Assembly: GCA_023664865.1 (NCBI GenBank)
Contig: JAMPEU010000003.1
Coordinates: forward strand, 124,001 to 188,000
Length of the DNA stretch: 64,000 nucleotides
Origin: Butyrivibrio sp.
GTDB lineage: Bacteria; Bacillota; Clostridia; Lachnospirales; Lachnospiraceae
Reading direction: 5' to 3'
Part shown: positions 43,027-51,376 of the stretch, in pieces
Position numbering within the stretch: the first letter of the stretch is position 1
How the letters are laid out: every line of letters starts with the position of its first letter
Position numbers and translations under genes: made by a program
The notes under the pieces: generated by a model
Database searches by the model: none
What the model was told of the DNA's origin: nothing
The model's input: the letters and a program-made list of their open reading frames with translations, nothing else

Positions 43027-44721
43027 TTATGAGTCAAACGATACCTTAATCATTTCATTGACCGACGTAATTCCCGCCAACACATAGTCGGTCGCGCACA
43101 TACGCAAGGTGTGCATGCCTTCAACGAGCGCTTTTTCTTTGATGTCTTCTGCGCTCCCGTTCTTACTGATAATACTTCTTAAAGGCTGTGTCATTTCCAT
43201 AATCTCATATACGCCGATTCGGCCTTTATAACCTGTGCCGTCGCATCTCGGGCAGCCGCCGGGAGCGTATATTGTGATATCCTCATCAGGTTTTTTGTTT
43301 AGCAGTTCAAGTTCATCGGCATCGGCTTTTTTCGCCTTTTTACATTCAGGGCACAAGCGGCGCACCAGACGCTGTGCAATAACTCCGATAGTGGAGTCTG
43401 CAATCAAATACGGCTCAATACCCATATCTTCAAGACGTGTAATCGTACTTGCCGCCGAGTTGGTATGCAGGGTAGATACAACCAAGTGTCCTGTGATGGA
43501 TGCCTGGACCGCTATGCTTGCCGTTTCCTGGTCACGAATCTCACCAATCATGATTATATCCGGATCCTGACGCAGAATGGAACGCAGCGCGCTGGCAAAG
43601 GTCAGGTTGGCTTTCGGATTAACCTGAACCTGATTGATTCCGTCGATATTTGCCTCTACGGGATCCTCTACCGTGATAATATTAACATCTTCTCTGTTTA
43701 ATTCGCTGAGCGCGGTATAAAGCGTGGTAGACTTACCGCTGCCGGTAGGTCCCGTTACCAGAAGGATGCCGTGAGGGTTCTGTAAAATATGGTCGAATTT
43801 CTTCATATCCGCAGGTCCCAATCCCAACTGGCTCTTCTCTTTGGTAAGCGCATTCTTGGAAGTAAGACGCATAACCACTTTTTCGCCGTATACCGTAGGA
43901 AGGATTGATACACGGATATCAAATTCCTGACGGTCTACAACCTGTGTGATACGTCCGTCCTGCGGCTTTCTTTTTTCCGCAATATCCATGCCGCCGATAA
44001 TCTTAATTCTTGCCACCATTGCCGGAAGGAGCCTGATGCTGTAAGTTGCCTTTTCATACAAGGCGCCGTCAATCCTGTAACGTATGCGCACCTGACGCTC
44101 CATCGGCTCGATATGTATATCAGACGCCCTTTGTCTGACCGCCTGTTCAATCATGCCTTTAACCAGCTGTACAATCGGAGAATTGTTGACGTCTTCGCTG
44201 TACATGTCTTCCTGTTCCACCATCTGGCTTTCTTTTTCCTTGGCATACTCTTCCAGCGCGGAATTAACTTCGGTATTCCCATAATATTTATCCAGCGCAA
44301 GCATGATGCTGCGGGTAGTCGAAACCACCGGCTCCACTTGGAGGTTCGTAATGATATTTACATCGTCAATCGCCGCCATGTCCATCGGATCCGCCATCGC
44401 CACACGAAGTATGTTCATGTTGTCCGGTGAATATTCAAACGGAATCATTTTGTTTTTCTTTAATACGTTGACGGGAATAAGGGAAATCACGTTTTCCTCA
44501 ATCGTAACGTTTTGAAGGTCAATAGTGCTAAGATTAAGCTGGCTGCTCAAGGCGCGCACAATATTTTCTTCCGTTACAAGGCCTTCGTCTACAAGTGTCT
44601 CTCCGAGCTTGCGTCCGCTGCCTTTCTGTAGCTGCAATCCTCTCTCTAACTGCTCTTCCGATATAACGCCACTATTTACGAGAACGTCTCCAAGACGCAG
44701 TTTTTTCCTACTGCTCTCCAT
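43027..44721 (-). CDS. pilB: Type IV pilus assembly ATPase PilB
   Basis: A 564-aa GspE/PilB extension ATPase. Walker A GPTGSGKST is at 324-332; Asp-box/Walker B IMIGEIRD at 390-397; the tetracysteine zinc motif is Cys457, Cys460, Cys490 and Cys493. The N-terminus (about 7-60) has two MshEN-like repeats (LRLGDVLVNSGVISEEQLER and RKLGETLVDEGLVTEENIVR), a fold that binds c-di-GMP in MshE. Whether it binds here is not shown. It lies 111 bp after dprA. Confidence 0.95.
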   Translation of the reverse strand: MESSRKKLRLGDVLVNSGVISEEQLERGLQLQKGSGRKLGETLVDEGLVTEENIVRALSSQLNLSTIDLQNVTIEENVISLIPVNVLKKNKMIPFEYSPDNMNILRVAMADPMDMAAIDDVNIITNLQVEPVVSTTRSIMLALDKYYGNTEVNSALEEYAKEKESQMVEQEDMYSEDVNNSPIVQLVKGMIEQAVRQRASDIHIEPMERQVRIRYRIDGALYEKATYSIRLLPAMVARIKIIGGMDIAEKRKPQDGRITQVVDRQEFDIRVSILPTVYGEKVVMRLTSKNALTKEKSQLGLGPADMKKFDHILQNPHGILLVTGPTGSGKSTTLYTALSELNREDVNIITVEDPVEANIDGINQVQVNPKANLTFASALRSILRQDPDIIMIGEIRDQETASIAVQASITGHLVVSTLHTNSAASTITRLEDMGIEPYLIADSTIGVIAQRLVRRLCPECKKAKKADADELELLNKKPDEDITIYAPGGCPRCDGTGYKGRIGVYEIMEMTQPLRSIISKNGSAEDIKEKALVEGMHTLRMCATDYVLAGITSVNEMIKVSFDS

Positions 44722-44832
44722 AACGCATACCCCTTTTCCCTTATACTTGCCATATTTAATGCCGCTGCCTTACAATATGGCTCATAATAGATTTGCATAA
44801 ATTATATATTTATTTTACTCTTTTTTAACGCT

Positions 44833-45993
44833 TTACGCAAGATGGAAATAACTGTTTCCTGTCTGTCTAACTAATCCATATAAATTTAGTTTCATAAGCT
44901 GATTCAAAACCTCTGACAGCGGGATGTCGCGTCTGAATTTGGATAACATCTGTTCTTTTATAATTTCGGCAGACTTTGGAGTTTCTTCCAGCGTCTGCAT
45001 CAGTTCACTCTGAATATCTGTTAAAAACGTCGTTTGCGGCTTATTTTGAGTGTGTAATGCGGTCTGTGCGCGAGATATATTCTGTGTGTAAGGTGTGCTT
45101 TCCATAATCGTCTTTACAATATCCTGTGCAGATAACGCCAGTCCCGCGCCCTGTTGTATCAGGCGGTTACAGCCCTCGCTAAGCGCATCGGACGTCCTTC
45201 CGGGCAGGGCGTATACTTCCTTGCCCTGCTCCAATGCCATATCCACGGTAATTAATGTGCCGCTCCTTTTTTTGGATTCAATTACCAGCACGATATCCGC
45301 AAGCCCGCTTATAATGCGGTTTCTTGGCGGAAAAAGTGTGTTTTTCGGAGCTGTCCCCGGCGGATATTCCGAACACACTCCGCCCTGCATACAGAGTCTA
45401 TCGTATAGACGGCGGTTCTCATTCGGATAGCAGATATCCACGCCGCAGCCAAGGACGCCCAGCGAATATCCTCCTGTATCCAATGCCGCCATTTGCCCTA
45501 TTCCGTCTATCCCCCTCGCCATGCCGCTGATGACCTGTACTCCCATAATCGCAAGCTCACTCCCGAACTGCATCGCCATCTGTCTTCCGTATTCCGAGCA
45601 GTTCCTTGCGCCTATTATAGCTGCCGCCGGTTTGTCCTGCCCGGGGAGTTTCCCCTTATAATAAATCCCATATGGAGAATCCGGAATGTCCTTAAGCCTG
45701 TACGGATAATCCGCATGCCCTATGCAGGTAAATTTAATCTTTTTATCCGCAAGGGCGGCATATTCTTTGTCAATGTCAAAATTATTTCTTGAGTCCGCAA
45801 TCCTGTCGGCAAGTTTGGCTTTATTGCACGAGGGCGGCAGTACGCCTTCCATTTTTTCTCTTTTCATTCCATACAACGCCTCCGGCGTTCCAACCCGCCC
45901 AAGCATATGTCTGATTGTTTTTGCGCCAACGCCCTCAATGCTGTGCAGCCAGTGCGCATAAGGCAGGCTGTTGTCTTCTATTTTTATATCCAT
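44833..45993 (-). CDS. dprA: DNA-processing protein DprA (canonical)
   Basis: A 386-aa DprA/Smf protein that protects incoming single-stranded DNA and loads RecA. Parts: N-terminal HhH-like domain (LHSIEGVGAKTIRHMLGRVG), Rossmann core GARNCSEYGRQMAMQFGSEL, VQVISGMARGIDGIGQMAAL, the GxGxD-containing LGVLGCGVDICYPNENRRLY, PPRNRIISGLADIVLVIESK, and a C-terminal winged-helix (LEETPKSAEIIKEQMLSKF). It sits upstream of pilB and downstream of yifB, i.e. between pilus and recombination genes. Confidence 0.94.
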   Translation of the reverse strand: MDIKIEDNSLPYAHWLHSIEGVGAKTIRHMLGRVGTPEALYGMKREKMEGVLPPSCNKAKLADRIADSRNNFDIDKEYAALADKKIKFTCIGHADYPYRLKDIPDSPYGIYYKGKLPGQDKPAAAIIGARNCSEYGRQMAMQFGSELAIMGVQVISGMARGIDGIGQMAALDTGGYSLGVLGCGVDICYPNENRRLYDRLCMQGGVCSEYPPGTAPKNTLFPPRNRIISGLADIVLVIESKKRSGTLITVDMALEQGKEVYALPGRTSDALSEGCNRLIQQGAGLALSAQDIVKTIMESTPYTQNISRAQTALHTQNKPQTTFLTDIQSELMQTLEETPKSAEIIKEQMLSKFRRDIPLSEVLNQLMKLNLYGLVRQTGNSYFHLA

Positions 45994-46028
45994 TCTATAT
46001 TTTCCTTTCGTGTACTCATATTTTAAGT

Positions 46029-46231
46029 AATTGCAAAACTCAATATTTCACAACATGAGTTGCTCAATATATACAAAACATAAGTAAGGCGCTCTGCCGC
46101 CGTCGGTACTTAGGCACTGTTTTTTAGTGCCTTATGTACCGCTACTGGCGGCAATGCAGCGAAAGCGTGCCTTACGTTGTTTTGTATATATTGCGCAACG
46201 TGATATGTTAAATAACAATGGTTTTGCAATT
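46029..46231 (+). repeat. Palindromic element H (diverged family member)
   Basis: About 203 bp. The ends AATTGCAAAAC and GTTTTGCAATT pair, and the middle arms CAATATATACAAAACA pair with TGTTTTGTATATATTG. The core CGGTACTTAGGCACT ... AGTGCCTTATGTACCG keeps the GGTAC stem, and GCAGCGAAAGCGTGCC is the side hairpin (GAAA loop). Arms are AT-rich unlike most copies. It fills the 239-bp gap between yifB and dprA. Confidence 0.8.
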
Positions 46232-46232
46232 A

Positions 46233-47786
46233 TCATCCCATCTTCCCAAGCTCCGCCACCCTATAGCAAAGTGCCTCGGTCAGATGCCTCTCCCTGATAT
46301 CCGTATCTCCCGCCAAATCGGCAATGGTTCTTGCCACTTTTAAGACGCGGTGATAGCTCCTTGCCGTCAGATTGAGCTTATGGAAAAAGCTTTCCATCAG
46401 CCGTTCTTCGGACAATCCTAATTTACAGTGCCTGCGAATGTCTTCTACGCCCATATCGGCGTTGAAACGAAGCCTTGTTCCCTCGAAACGTTTCTGCTGA
46501 ATCTTTCTTGCCTCAAGGATGTGCTCGCGTATCTGTGCGCTGCTTTCCTTCCCCTTGCCGAAGGACAGCTCGGTCATTTTAAGGGCGGGCGCCTCTACGC
46601 AGATATCGATTCTGTCAAGTATAGGTCCTGATATCCGCTCCAGATATCTGTGTATCTCATAAGGAGTGCAGCTGCATCTGTGCATATCGGGGTAGTATCC
46701 GCATGGACACGGATTCATGGCTCCAACCAGCATAAAATCCGCCGGATATATGTAACTTCCGCTGTTTCTGGCTATCTGTATATGCCGATCCTCTAACGGC
46801 TGTCTTAAAATATCAATGGTTTCGCGCTTAAATTCCGGGAGTTCATCAAGAAAAAGCACGCCCCTATGGGCAAGCGTTATCATGCCCGGCAGCGGCATTT
46901 TGCCTCCGCCCGCTAACGCCTGTCTGGTTATGGTATGGTGCGGGGCTATGAACGGACGCCTCGTAATAAGCACGTCCTCATGGGAAAGCAGACCGGATAT
47001 GCTGTAAACTGCAGATACTTCCATGCTCTCTTCTAATGACATGGGCGGCAGAATGGTTGGAATCCTTTTGGCAATCATGGTTTTGCCGGAACCGGGCGGT
47101 CCGACGATAAGAAGGTGGTGGAAACCCGCCGCCGCTATCTGCGCCGCTCTTTTTACTCCTTCTTGTCCGTTTACCTCTGAAAAATCCAGCTCCGCATCAT
47201 TCAGGTTTCTTGCAAGCAGCGACTCTACATCTATCTTAGCAGGCAAAATCAGCTCATGCCGCATCTCCTCGTCCACACGCAGATAGGAAAGCACTTCTTT
47301 GATATCTGTGACTCCTATTACCTCAATGTCCTGCACGACCGCGCCCTCCGGGGCGTTTTCTCTGGGGAGGATACAGCGTTTCAAGCCCTGTCTTTTCGCC
47401 TCGGCGACTATGGGCAGCACTCCTTTTACCGGCTTGACTTCTCCGTTTAACCCCAGTTCGCCGATAACAAGCGTATTTTCCGCGCTATTTTGCGGAAGGT
47501 ATTCCAACGCGGTCAGAATACCGACAGCCACAGGCAAGTCAAACAATGCGCCCCCTTTATGTATATCCGCCGGAGACAGATTTACATTGATACTCATAGG
47601 CGGCAGCGGCATCCCTACATTCTTTAGGGCGACTTTGACGCGCTCCCTTGCCTCTCTGACCTCGCTGCCAAGCAGCCCCACCATTTGAAAACATGGCAGT
47701 CCTTTTGACGCATCCACCTCAACCTGAATCAGATAACTCCCGATTCCGTGAATTGCGCCCGATGTAATTGAACTAAACAAATACAT
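46233..47786 (-). CDS. yifB: YifB/ComM family Mg-chelatase-like AAA+ helicase
   Basis: A roughly 517-aa AAA+ protein. The N-terminal ChlI-like domain is followed by Walker A VGPPGSGKTMIAKRIP, Walker B VLFLDELPEF, and a C-terminal Mg_chelatase domain with a four-cysteine insertion (CPCGYYPDMHRCSC). ComM, the studied relative, promotes branch migration of donor DNA in natural transformation. The start is uncertain: ATG 47786 follows GGAGG by only two to three bases, while a TTG six bases later (MFSSITSGAIHGIG-like) has ideal spacing and matches the family N-terminus. Confidence 0.92.
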   Translation of the reverse strand: MYLFSSITSGAIHGIGSYLIQVEVDASKGLPCFQMVGLLGSEVREARERVKVALKNVGMPLPPMSINVNLSPADIHKGGALFDLPVAVGILTALEYLPQNSAENTLVIGELGLNGEVKPVKGVLPIVAEAKRQGLKRCILPRENAPEGAVVQDIEVIGVTDIKEVLSYLRVDEEMRHELILPAKIDVESLLARNLNDAELDFSEVNGQEGVKRAAQIAAAGFHHLLIVGPPGSGKTMIAKRIPTILPPMSLEESMEVSAVYSISGLLSHEDVLITRRPFIAPHHTITRQALAGGGKMPLPGMITLAHRGVLFLDELPEFKRETIDILRQPLEDRHIQIARNSGSYIYPADFMLVGAMNPCPCGYYPDMHRCSCTPYEIHRYLERISGPILDRIDICVEAPALKMTELSFGKGKESSAQIREHILEARKIQQKRFEGTRLRFNADMGVEDIRRHCKLGLSEERLMESFFHKLNLTARSYHRVLKVARTIADLAGDTDIRERHLTEALCYRVAELGKMG

Positions 47787-47960
47787 TTCCTCCTTTTTTA
47801 TATTTAGTTTGTACAAAACTTAGTACACCATTGAATTGACCGGCGATACGCCGCGATTCATACTATAGAATAATTCTTGATATGAACTATATATATTTAT
47901 AAATTCTTTAAACTATATCAAATTATACTTAAATTAACACTCTTAAATGAATATTCTGTA

Positions 47961-48113
47961 GGCGGCATGGATACATATGTTTCCTTTTGAGGCTCTTGGA
48001 AAACGCCGGTACTTAGTGAAAAAGACGCAAAGCGGCTTTTGAACTTAGTACCGCTGCGATTTTCCACGAAGCGAAAGCGTGCCTCAAATGGAAACATATG
48101 TATCCATGCCGTC
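47961..48113 (+). repeat. Palindromic element D (dispersed palindrome family)
   Basis: A 153-bp palindrome: GGCGGCATGGATACATATG ... CATATGTATCCATGCCGTCC. Core: GGAAAACGCCGGTACTTAGT ... ACTTAGTACCGCTGCGATTT. The apical loop GACGCAAAGCGG is the same as in C. Side hairpin CACGAAGCGAAAGCGTG, plus strand. A further ATATTCTG/CAGAATAT pair outside it reaches into the last codons of pilT. It lies between pilT and yifB. Confidence 0.9.
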
Positions 48114-48127
48114 CCAACAACCTCTTT

Positions 48128-49183
48128 TCAGAATATCTTACTCTGCATTCCGTCAGGATCAACCGCAAACTGAATCGCCATTTCCCTGTCGATTTTTCCT
48201 TCAAAGTATAACTGCGTAATGCTCTCGTCCATCGTAATCATTCCCATCTTACGGTTGGTCTGCATAACGGACACAAGCTGGTGCGATTTGCCCTCACGAA
48301 TCAGGTTCCTTACCGCATGGTTGGCGTGCATGACCTCGAATGCCGCCACACGCCCTCTTCCATCCATCGTAGGTATGAGCTGCTGTGAAATAACCGCCTC
48401 TAAAACATTCGCGAACTGTACGCGGATCTGCTGCTGCTGGTGCGGCGGGAAAACATCAATAACACGGTCAACCGTGCTTGCAGCACCGATGGTATGCAGC
48501 GTGGATAAAACAAGATGTCCTGTTTCAGCCGCGGTAATTGCCACGCTGATAGTCTCAAAATCACGCATCTCTCCTACCAGAATAACGTCAGGATCCTCAC
48601 GCAGTGCGGCACGCAGCGCGTTGGCGTAACTTTGCGAGTCCAGTCCGATTTCCCTCTGGTTTACCATTGACATTTTATGCTGGTGCAGATATTCGATAGG
48701 ATCTTCAAGCGTAATTACATGCGCATCCCTGTTATTATTTATTTTATCTATAATCGCCGCAAGCGTAGTGGATTTACCACTTCCGGTAGGCCCTGTAACA
48801 AGAATCAGCCCTCTTTTCCGCTCGTATAGATTGATAACCGATTCCGGAACGCCCAGCACTTCCGGAGCCGGCACCTGTGTGCTTACAAGACGCAGCGCCA
48901 TAGCGCAGGTTCCTCTCTGCTTATAGGCATTTACACGGTAACGTCCAAGTTCGGGGATGGAAAACGACATATCGTATTCTCCGCGTTCCTCAAAACGTTC
49001 CCGCTGAACCTCTGTCATAACTTCTAAAACTATCTCCAGCGTATCCGCCGGAAGCATTTTTGGATAATCCATTGTAACAAGGTTGCCGTTGACACGCATT
49101 TTAGGCGGCACGCCTACTGTTATATGTACGTCGGACGCTCCGGCGTCATGTGCAGTCCTCATAATCTCATTTATCGTCGGCAT
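48128..49183 (-). CDS. pilT: Type IV pilus retraction ATPase PilT
   Basis: A 351-aa PilT. Walker A GPTGSGKST at about 131-139, Asp-box/Walker B VILVGEMRDFETI, and the C-terminal PilT-specific motif AVRNLIREGKSHQLVSVMQT. It powers pilus retraction for twitching and DNA uptake. It lies after an HD-GYP gene (35 bp) and is the third gene of the sigK-HD-GYP-pilT set. Confidence 0.95.
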   Translation of the reverse strand: MPTINEIMRTAHDAGASDVHITVGVPPKMRVNGNLVTMDYPKMLPADTLEIVLEVMTEVQRERFEERGEYDMSFSIPELGRYRVNAYKQRGTCAMALRLVSTQVPAPEVLGVPESVINLYERKRGLILVTGPTGSGKSTTLAAIIDKINNNRDAHVITLEDPIEYLHQHKMSMVNQREIGLDSQSYANALRAALREDPDVILVGEMRDFETISVAITAAETGHLVLSTLHTIGAASTVDRVIDVFPPHQQQQIRVQFANVLEAVISQQLIPTMDGRGRVAAFEVMHANHAVRNLIREGKSHQLVSVMQTNRKMGMITMDESITQLYFEGKIDREMAIQFAVDPDGMQSKIF

Positions 49184-49218
49184 CTGTCAAACCCTTCTTT
49201 CTGCAACTTATATATCTA

Positions 49219-50367
49219 TCACTGTTCTGCCGCAATCTGCGTATCTTTCGCATAAACAGTTTCTCCGCTATTTATCCCCTGTCGTTTGAGCATATCCATA
49301 TCCATGACGTAGCGGTTATCCATCGTCTTCATAATATCTTTAATCTCCAGCCGCCTGTCATATGCACGGTTGCTTAGGTCAATCAGCCTGTTATCGCCAA
49401 AGGTAAGCACCAGTGGTTTAAGAATATTCGCCCTGTTCTCAACCAGCACAAGCGCCTTGGCTCCCGTAGAAAGCTCCACGCTGACGCCGGGGAAAAGAAT
49501 ATTGATGGAGTCAAGCAGCGCTTTTACCACTTTTTCATCAAAATACCTGTCGTTCTCCTGAAGGAATTTAATCGCTGCGACTTCGGAAGACGCTTCCACG
49601 GCATCAATCTGAACGGACGTCATAGTATCGAAAGTTTCCGCCACTGACAATATTTTAGCGCCTACAACCATTTTGGATATGTCGTTATCTTTGCCTTTTT
49701 TCAGACATTCCAGATTATTCTGCGACTGTACGCAGATGCGCTTGATATTCGGCGAGAGTGCAAACACCTGCTCAATCAGTCCAAAACCCGCTATTTCCGC
49801 CGCCTGGATTCTTTCTTTGTCGGCATCTTCCCATACGTCTTTAATCATGATTTCCTTAGGCGCGGAAAGCTTTCCGATATCGTGGACTACCGCGGAAGTA
49901 ACCGCATCAAGCTGTTCCGATACCGTAACGTTCATTGTATGCGCAATCAGCGCGCAAAGAATCGCCACATTCAGCGAGTGTTTATAAATATAATCGTCTT
50001 TACTGCGCAAATTCTGCATAAAGTTGATTTTTCTGTCCAAATGGCCGTAATTTCTGATGATATTAGAAGTAATCGCCTGTATTTTAGTCGAACGCGATTT
50101 TAACAGAATACTGTCCAGTTCTTCACGGATTGAAAACACGCAGATAGTCTGAAAACGCTCAAACTCAACATCGTCGCGCGTCATTGGCGGCACGGGTTCC
50201 GCAGGCTCCAACACAAAAATTCCAAGCAGTCCGAAGTTTTTAATGCTGTTGATGCCCTGAACCGTAAGTTTTGAGTCCCTTTCATACAAAAGAACGCCGT
50301 CTTTATTGTAAATAGGGCGGGCAAGCCGCATACCTGTCTTTAAGTCATCCCTTTTTACAAAAATCAT
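49219..50367 (-). CDS. HD-GYP-like protein with degenerate GYP motif
   Basis: A 382-aa protein with the N-terminal segment typical of HD-GYP c-di-GMP phosphodiesterases (DLKTGMRLARPIYNKDGVLL) and the HD pair in VVHDIGKLSAPKEIMI. The usual HHE...GYP region is replaced by RICVQSQNNLECLKKGKDND, so the metal-binding and substrate residues there are lost; FDTMTS is kept. It is probably a sensor/binder or an inactive relative rather than an active phosphodiesterase (inference). Position between sigK-like and pilT suggests pilus control. Confidence 0.85.
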   Translation of the reverse strand: MIFVKRDDLKTGMRLARPIYNKDGVLLYERDSKLTVQGINSIKNFGLLGIFVLEPAEPVPPMTRDDVEFERFQTICVFSIREELDSILLKSRSTKIQAITSNIIRNYGHLDRKINFMQNLRSKDDYIYKHSLNVAILCALIAHTMNVTVSEQLDAVTSAVVHDIGKLSAPKEIMIKDVWEDADKERIQAAEIAGFGLIEQVFALSPNIKRICVQSQNNLECLKKGKDNDISKMVVGAKILSVAETFDTMTSVQIDAVEASSEVAAIKFLQENDRYFDEKVVKALLDSINILFPGVSVELSTGAKALVLVENRANILKPLVLTFGDNRLIDLSNRAYDRRLEIKDIMKTMDNRYVMDMDMLKRQGINSGETVYAKDTQIAAEQ

Positions 50368-50392
50368 CGTGCTTTATCCTCCCGTTTATCTG

Positions 50393-51022
50393 CTAGCCAA
50401 AGCCCTCCCGCAGTTTTTCCAAAGCTTTTTTCTCTATTCTGGAAACATAACTTCTGGAAATTCCCAGATATTTGCCTATCTCCCGCTGCGTAATCTCGTG
50501 ACTGCCTTTAAGCCCGTAACGCATGGTTAGAATTTCCTTTTCGCGTTTATTCAACTTTTTATCCAATAGTCCGGATAAACATTTCAGATGTTCTTCCACT
50601 TCCATCTGCTCTATAATGTCAGGCTGTTCCTGTTCAATTATGTCCAACAGGTTAATTTCATTACCCTCTCTGTCCGTTCCAATCGGCTCATAAAGGGAGA
50701 CTTCCCTGGAAGTTTTCTTTTTTGCCCTAAGCAGCATCAGCAATTCGTTATCTATGCACCTTGAGGCGTATGTGCTGAGTTTTCCCTTGCCGGCGTCAAA
50801 AGAATCTATCGCTTTAATGAGTCCTATCGTTCCTGTTGATATCAAATCTTCCATGTCCTCATCAACGTTTTGATACTTTTTGGCAATGTGTGCCACCAGA
50901 CGAAGGTTATGTTCAATAAGCGTCTCTTTGGCAAGCTGCTTTAGCCTGCCGTCTCCTTCTTTTAACTGGCGCAGGTACGCGGCTTCTTCTTTCGCCGTCA
51001 GCGGTTGCTTAAATGTTTTCAA
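50393..51022 (-). CDS. sigK: Sigma-K-like RNA polymerase sigma factor
   Basis: A 209-aa sigma-70 family factor. Region 2: LIEHNLRLVAHIAKKYQNVD, DLISTGTIGLIKAIDSFDAG. Region 4: REIGKYLGISRSYVSRIEKK. It resembles sigma-K (mother-cell sporulation). The start is TTG at 51022 with GGGGG seven bases upstream, and a stop lies a few codons before it, so there is no N-terminal pro-sequence and processing by SpoIVFB would not be needed. The gene is uninterrupted. It heads an operon with HD-GYP-like and pilT genes, which is unusual. Confidence 0.88.
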   Translation of the reverse strand: MKTFKQPLTAKEEAAYLRQLKEGDGRLKQLAKETLIEHNLRLVAHIAKKYQNVDEDMEDLISTGTIGLIKAIDSFDAGKGKLSTYASRCIDNELLMLLRAKKKTSREVSLYEPIGTDREGNEINLLDIIEQEQPDIIEQMEVEEHLKCLSGLLDKKLNKREKEILTMRYGLKGSHEITQREIGKYLGISRSYVSRIEKKALEKLREGFG

Positions 51023-51121
51023 AAGAAGCCCCCAAAGTTCATTTACTTTATTCTATGACTTCGGGACAGTTCAAGTGCCTTTCCATAAAAATAAAAGTTT
51101 TGCAATGCCTTATTATGTAAT

Positions 51122-51150
51122 ATTATACAGGCATATTGCACAAAATTCAA
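51122..51150 (-). promoter_or_regulatory. Sigma-A-type promoter for the sigK-HD-GYP-pilT operon
   Basis: TTGAAT (51145-51150), 17-bp spacer, TATAAT (51122-51127), minus strand. The start would be near 51115, giving a leader of about 95 nt. A spore sigma-factor gene with a housekeeping-type promoter is unexpected; a sigma-E site may also exist but is not evident. Confidence 0.6.
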
Positions 51151-51195
51151 TACAATTTTGCATGAGTTAGTTGTGAAATTGTGAAATTGCCATGA

Positions 51196-51374
51196 GTTCA
51201 AGCTCACAGGCGGCATAGGCACATATGCTTCCCCTTGAGACACGCTCTCGCTCCGTGAAAAATCGCAGCGGTACTAAGTTCAAAAGCTAAAAGCAGCTTT
51301 TTCACTAAGTACCGGCGTTTTTCAAGGGTCTCTGCACGAAAGCATATGTGCCTATGCCGCCTGTGAGCTTGAAC
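51196..51374 (-). repeat. Palindromic element E (dispersed palindrome family)
   Basis: A 179-bp palindrome from GTTCAAGCTCACAGGCGGC to its complement. Middle arms contain GCACATATGCTT/AAGCATATGTGC. Core: AATCGCAGCGGTACTAAGTT ... ACTAAGTACCGGCGTTTTTC; apical AAAGC/GCTTT. Side hairpin (minus strand) CACGGAGCGAGAGCGTG. It ends 3 bases before the hemW stop and separates hemW from the sigK promoter. Confidence 0.92.
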
Positions 51375-51376
51375 AA

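Noticed and set aside
50393-51022. skin-type interruption of sigK
   Set aside because: The gene is continuous and full length.
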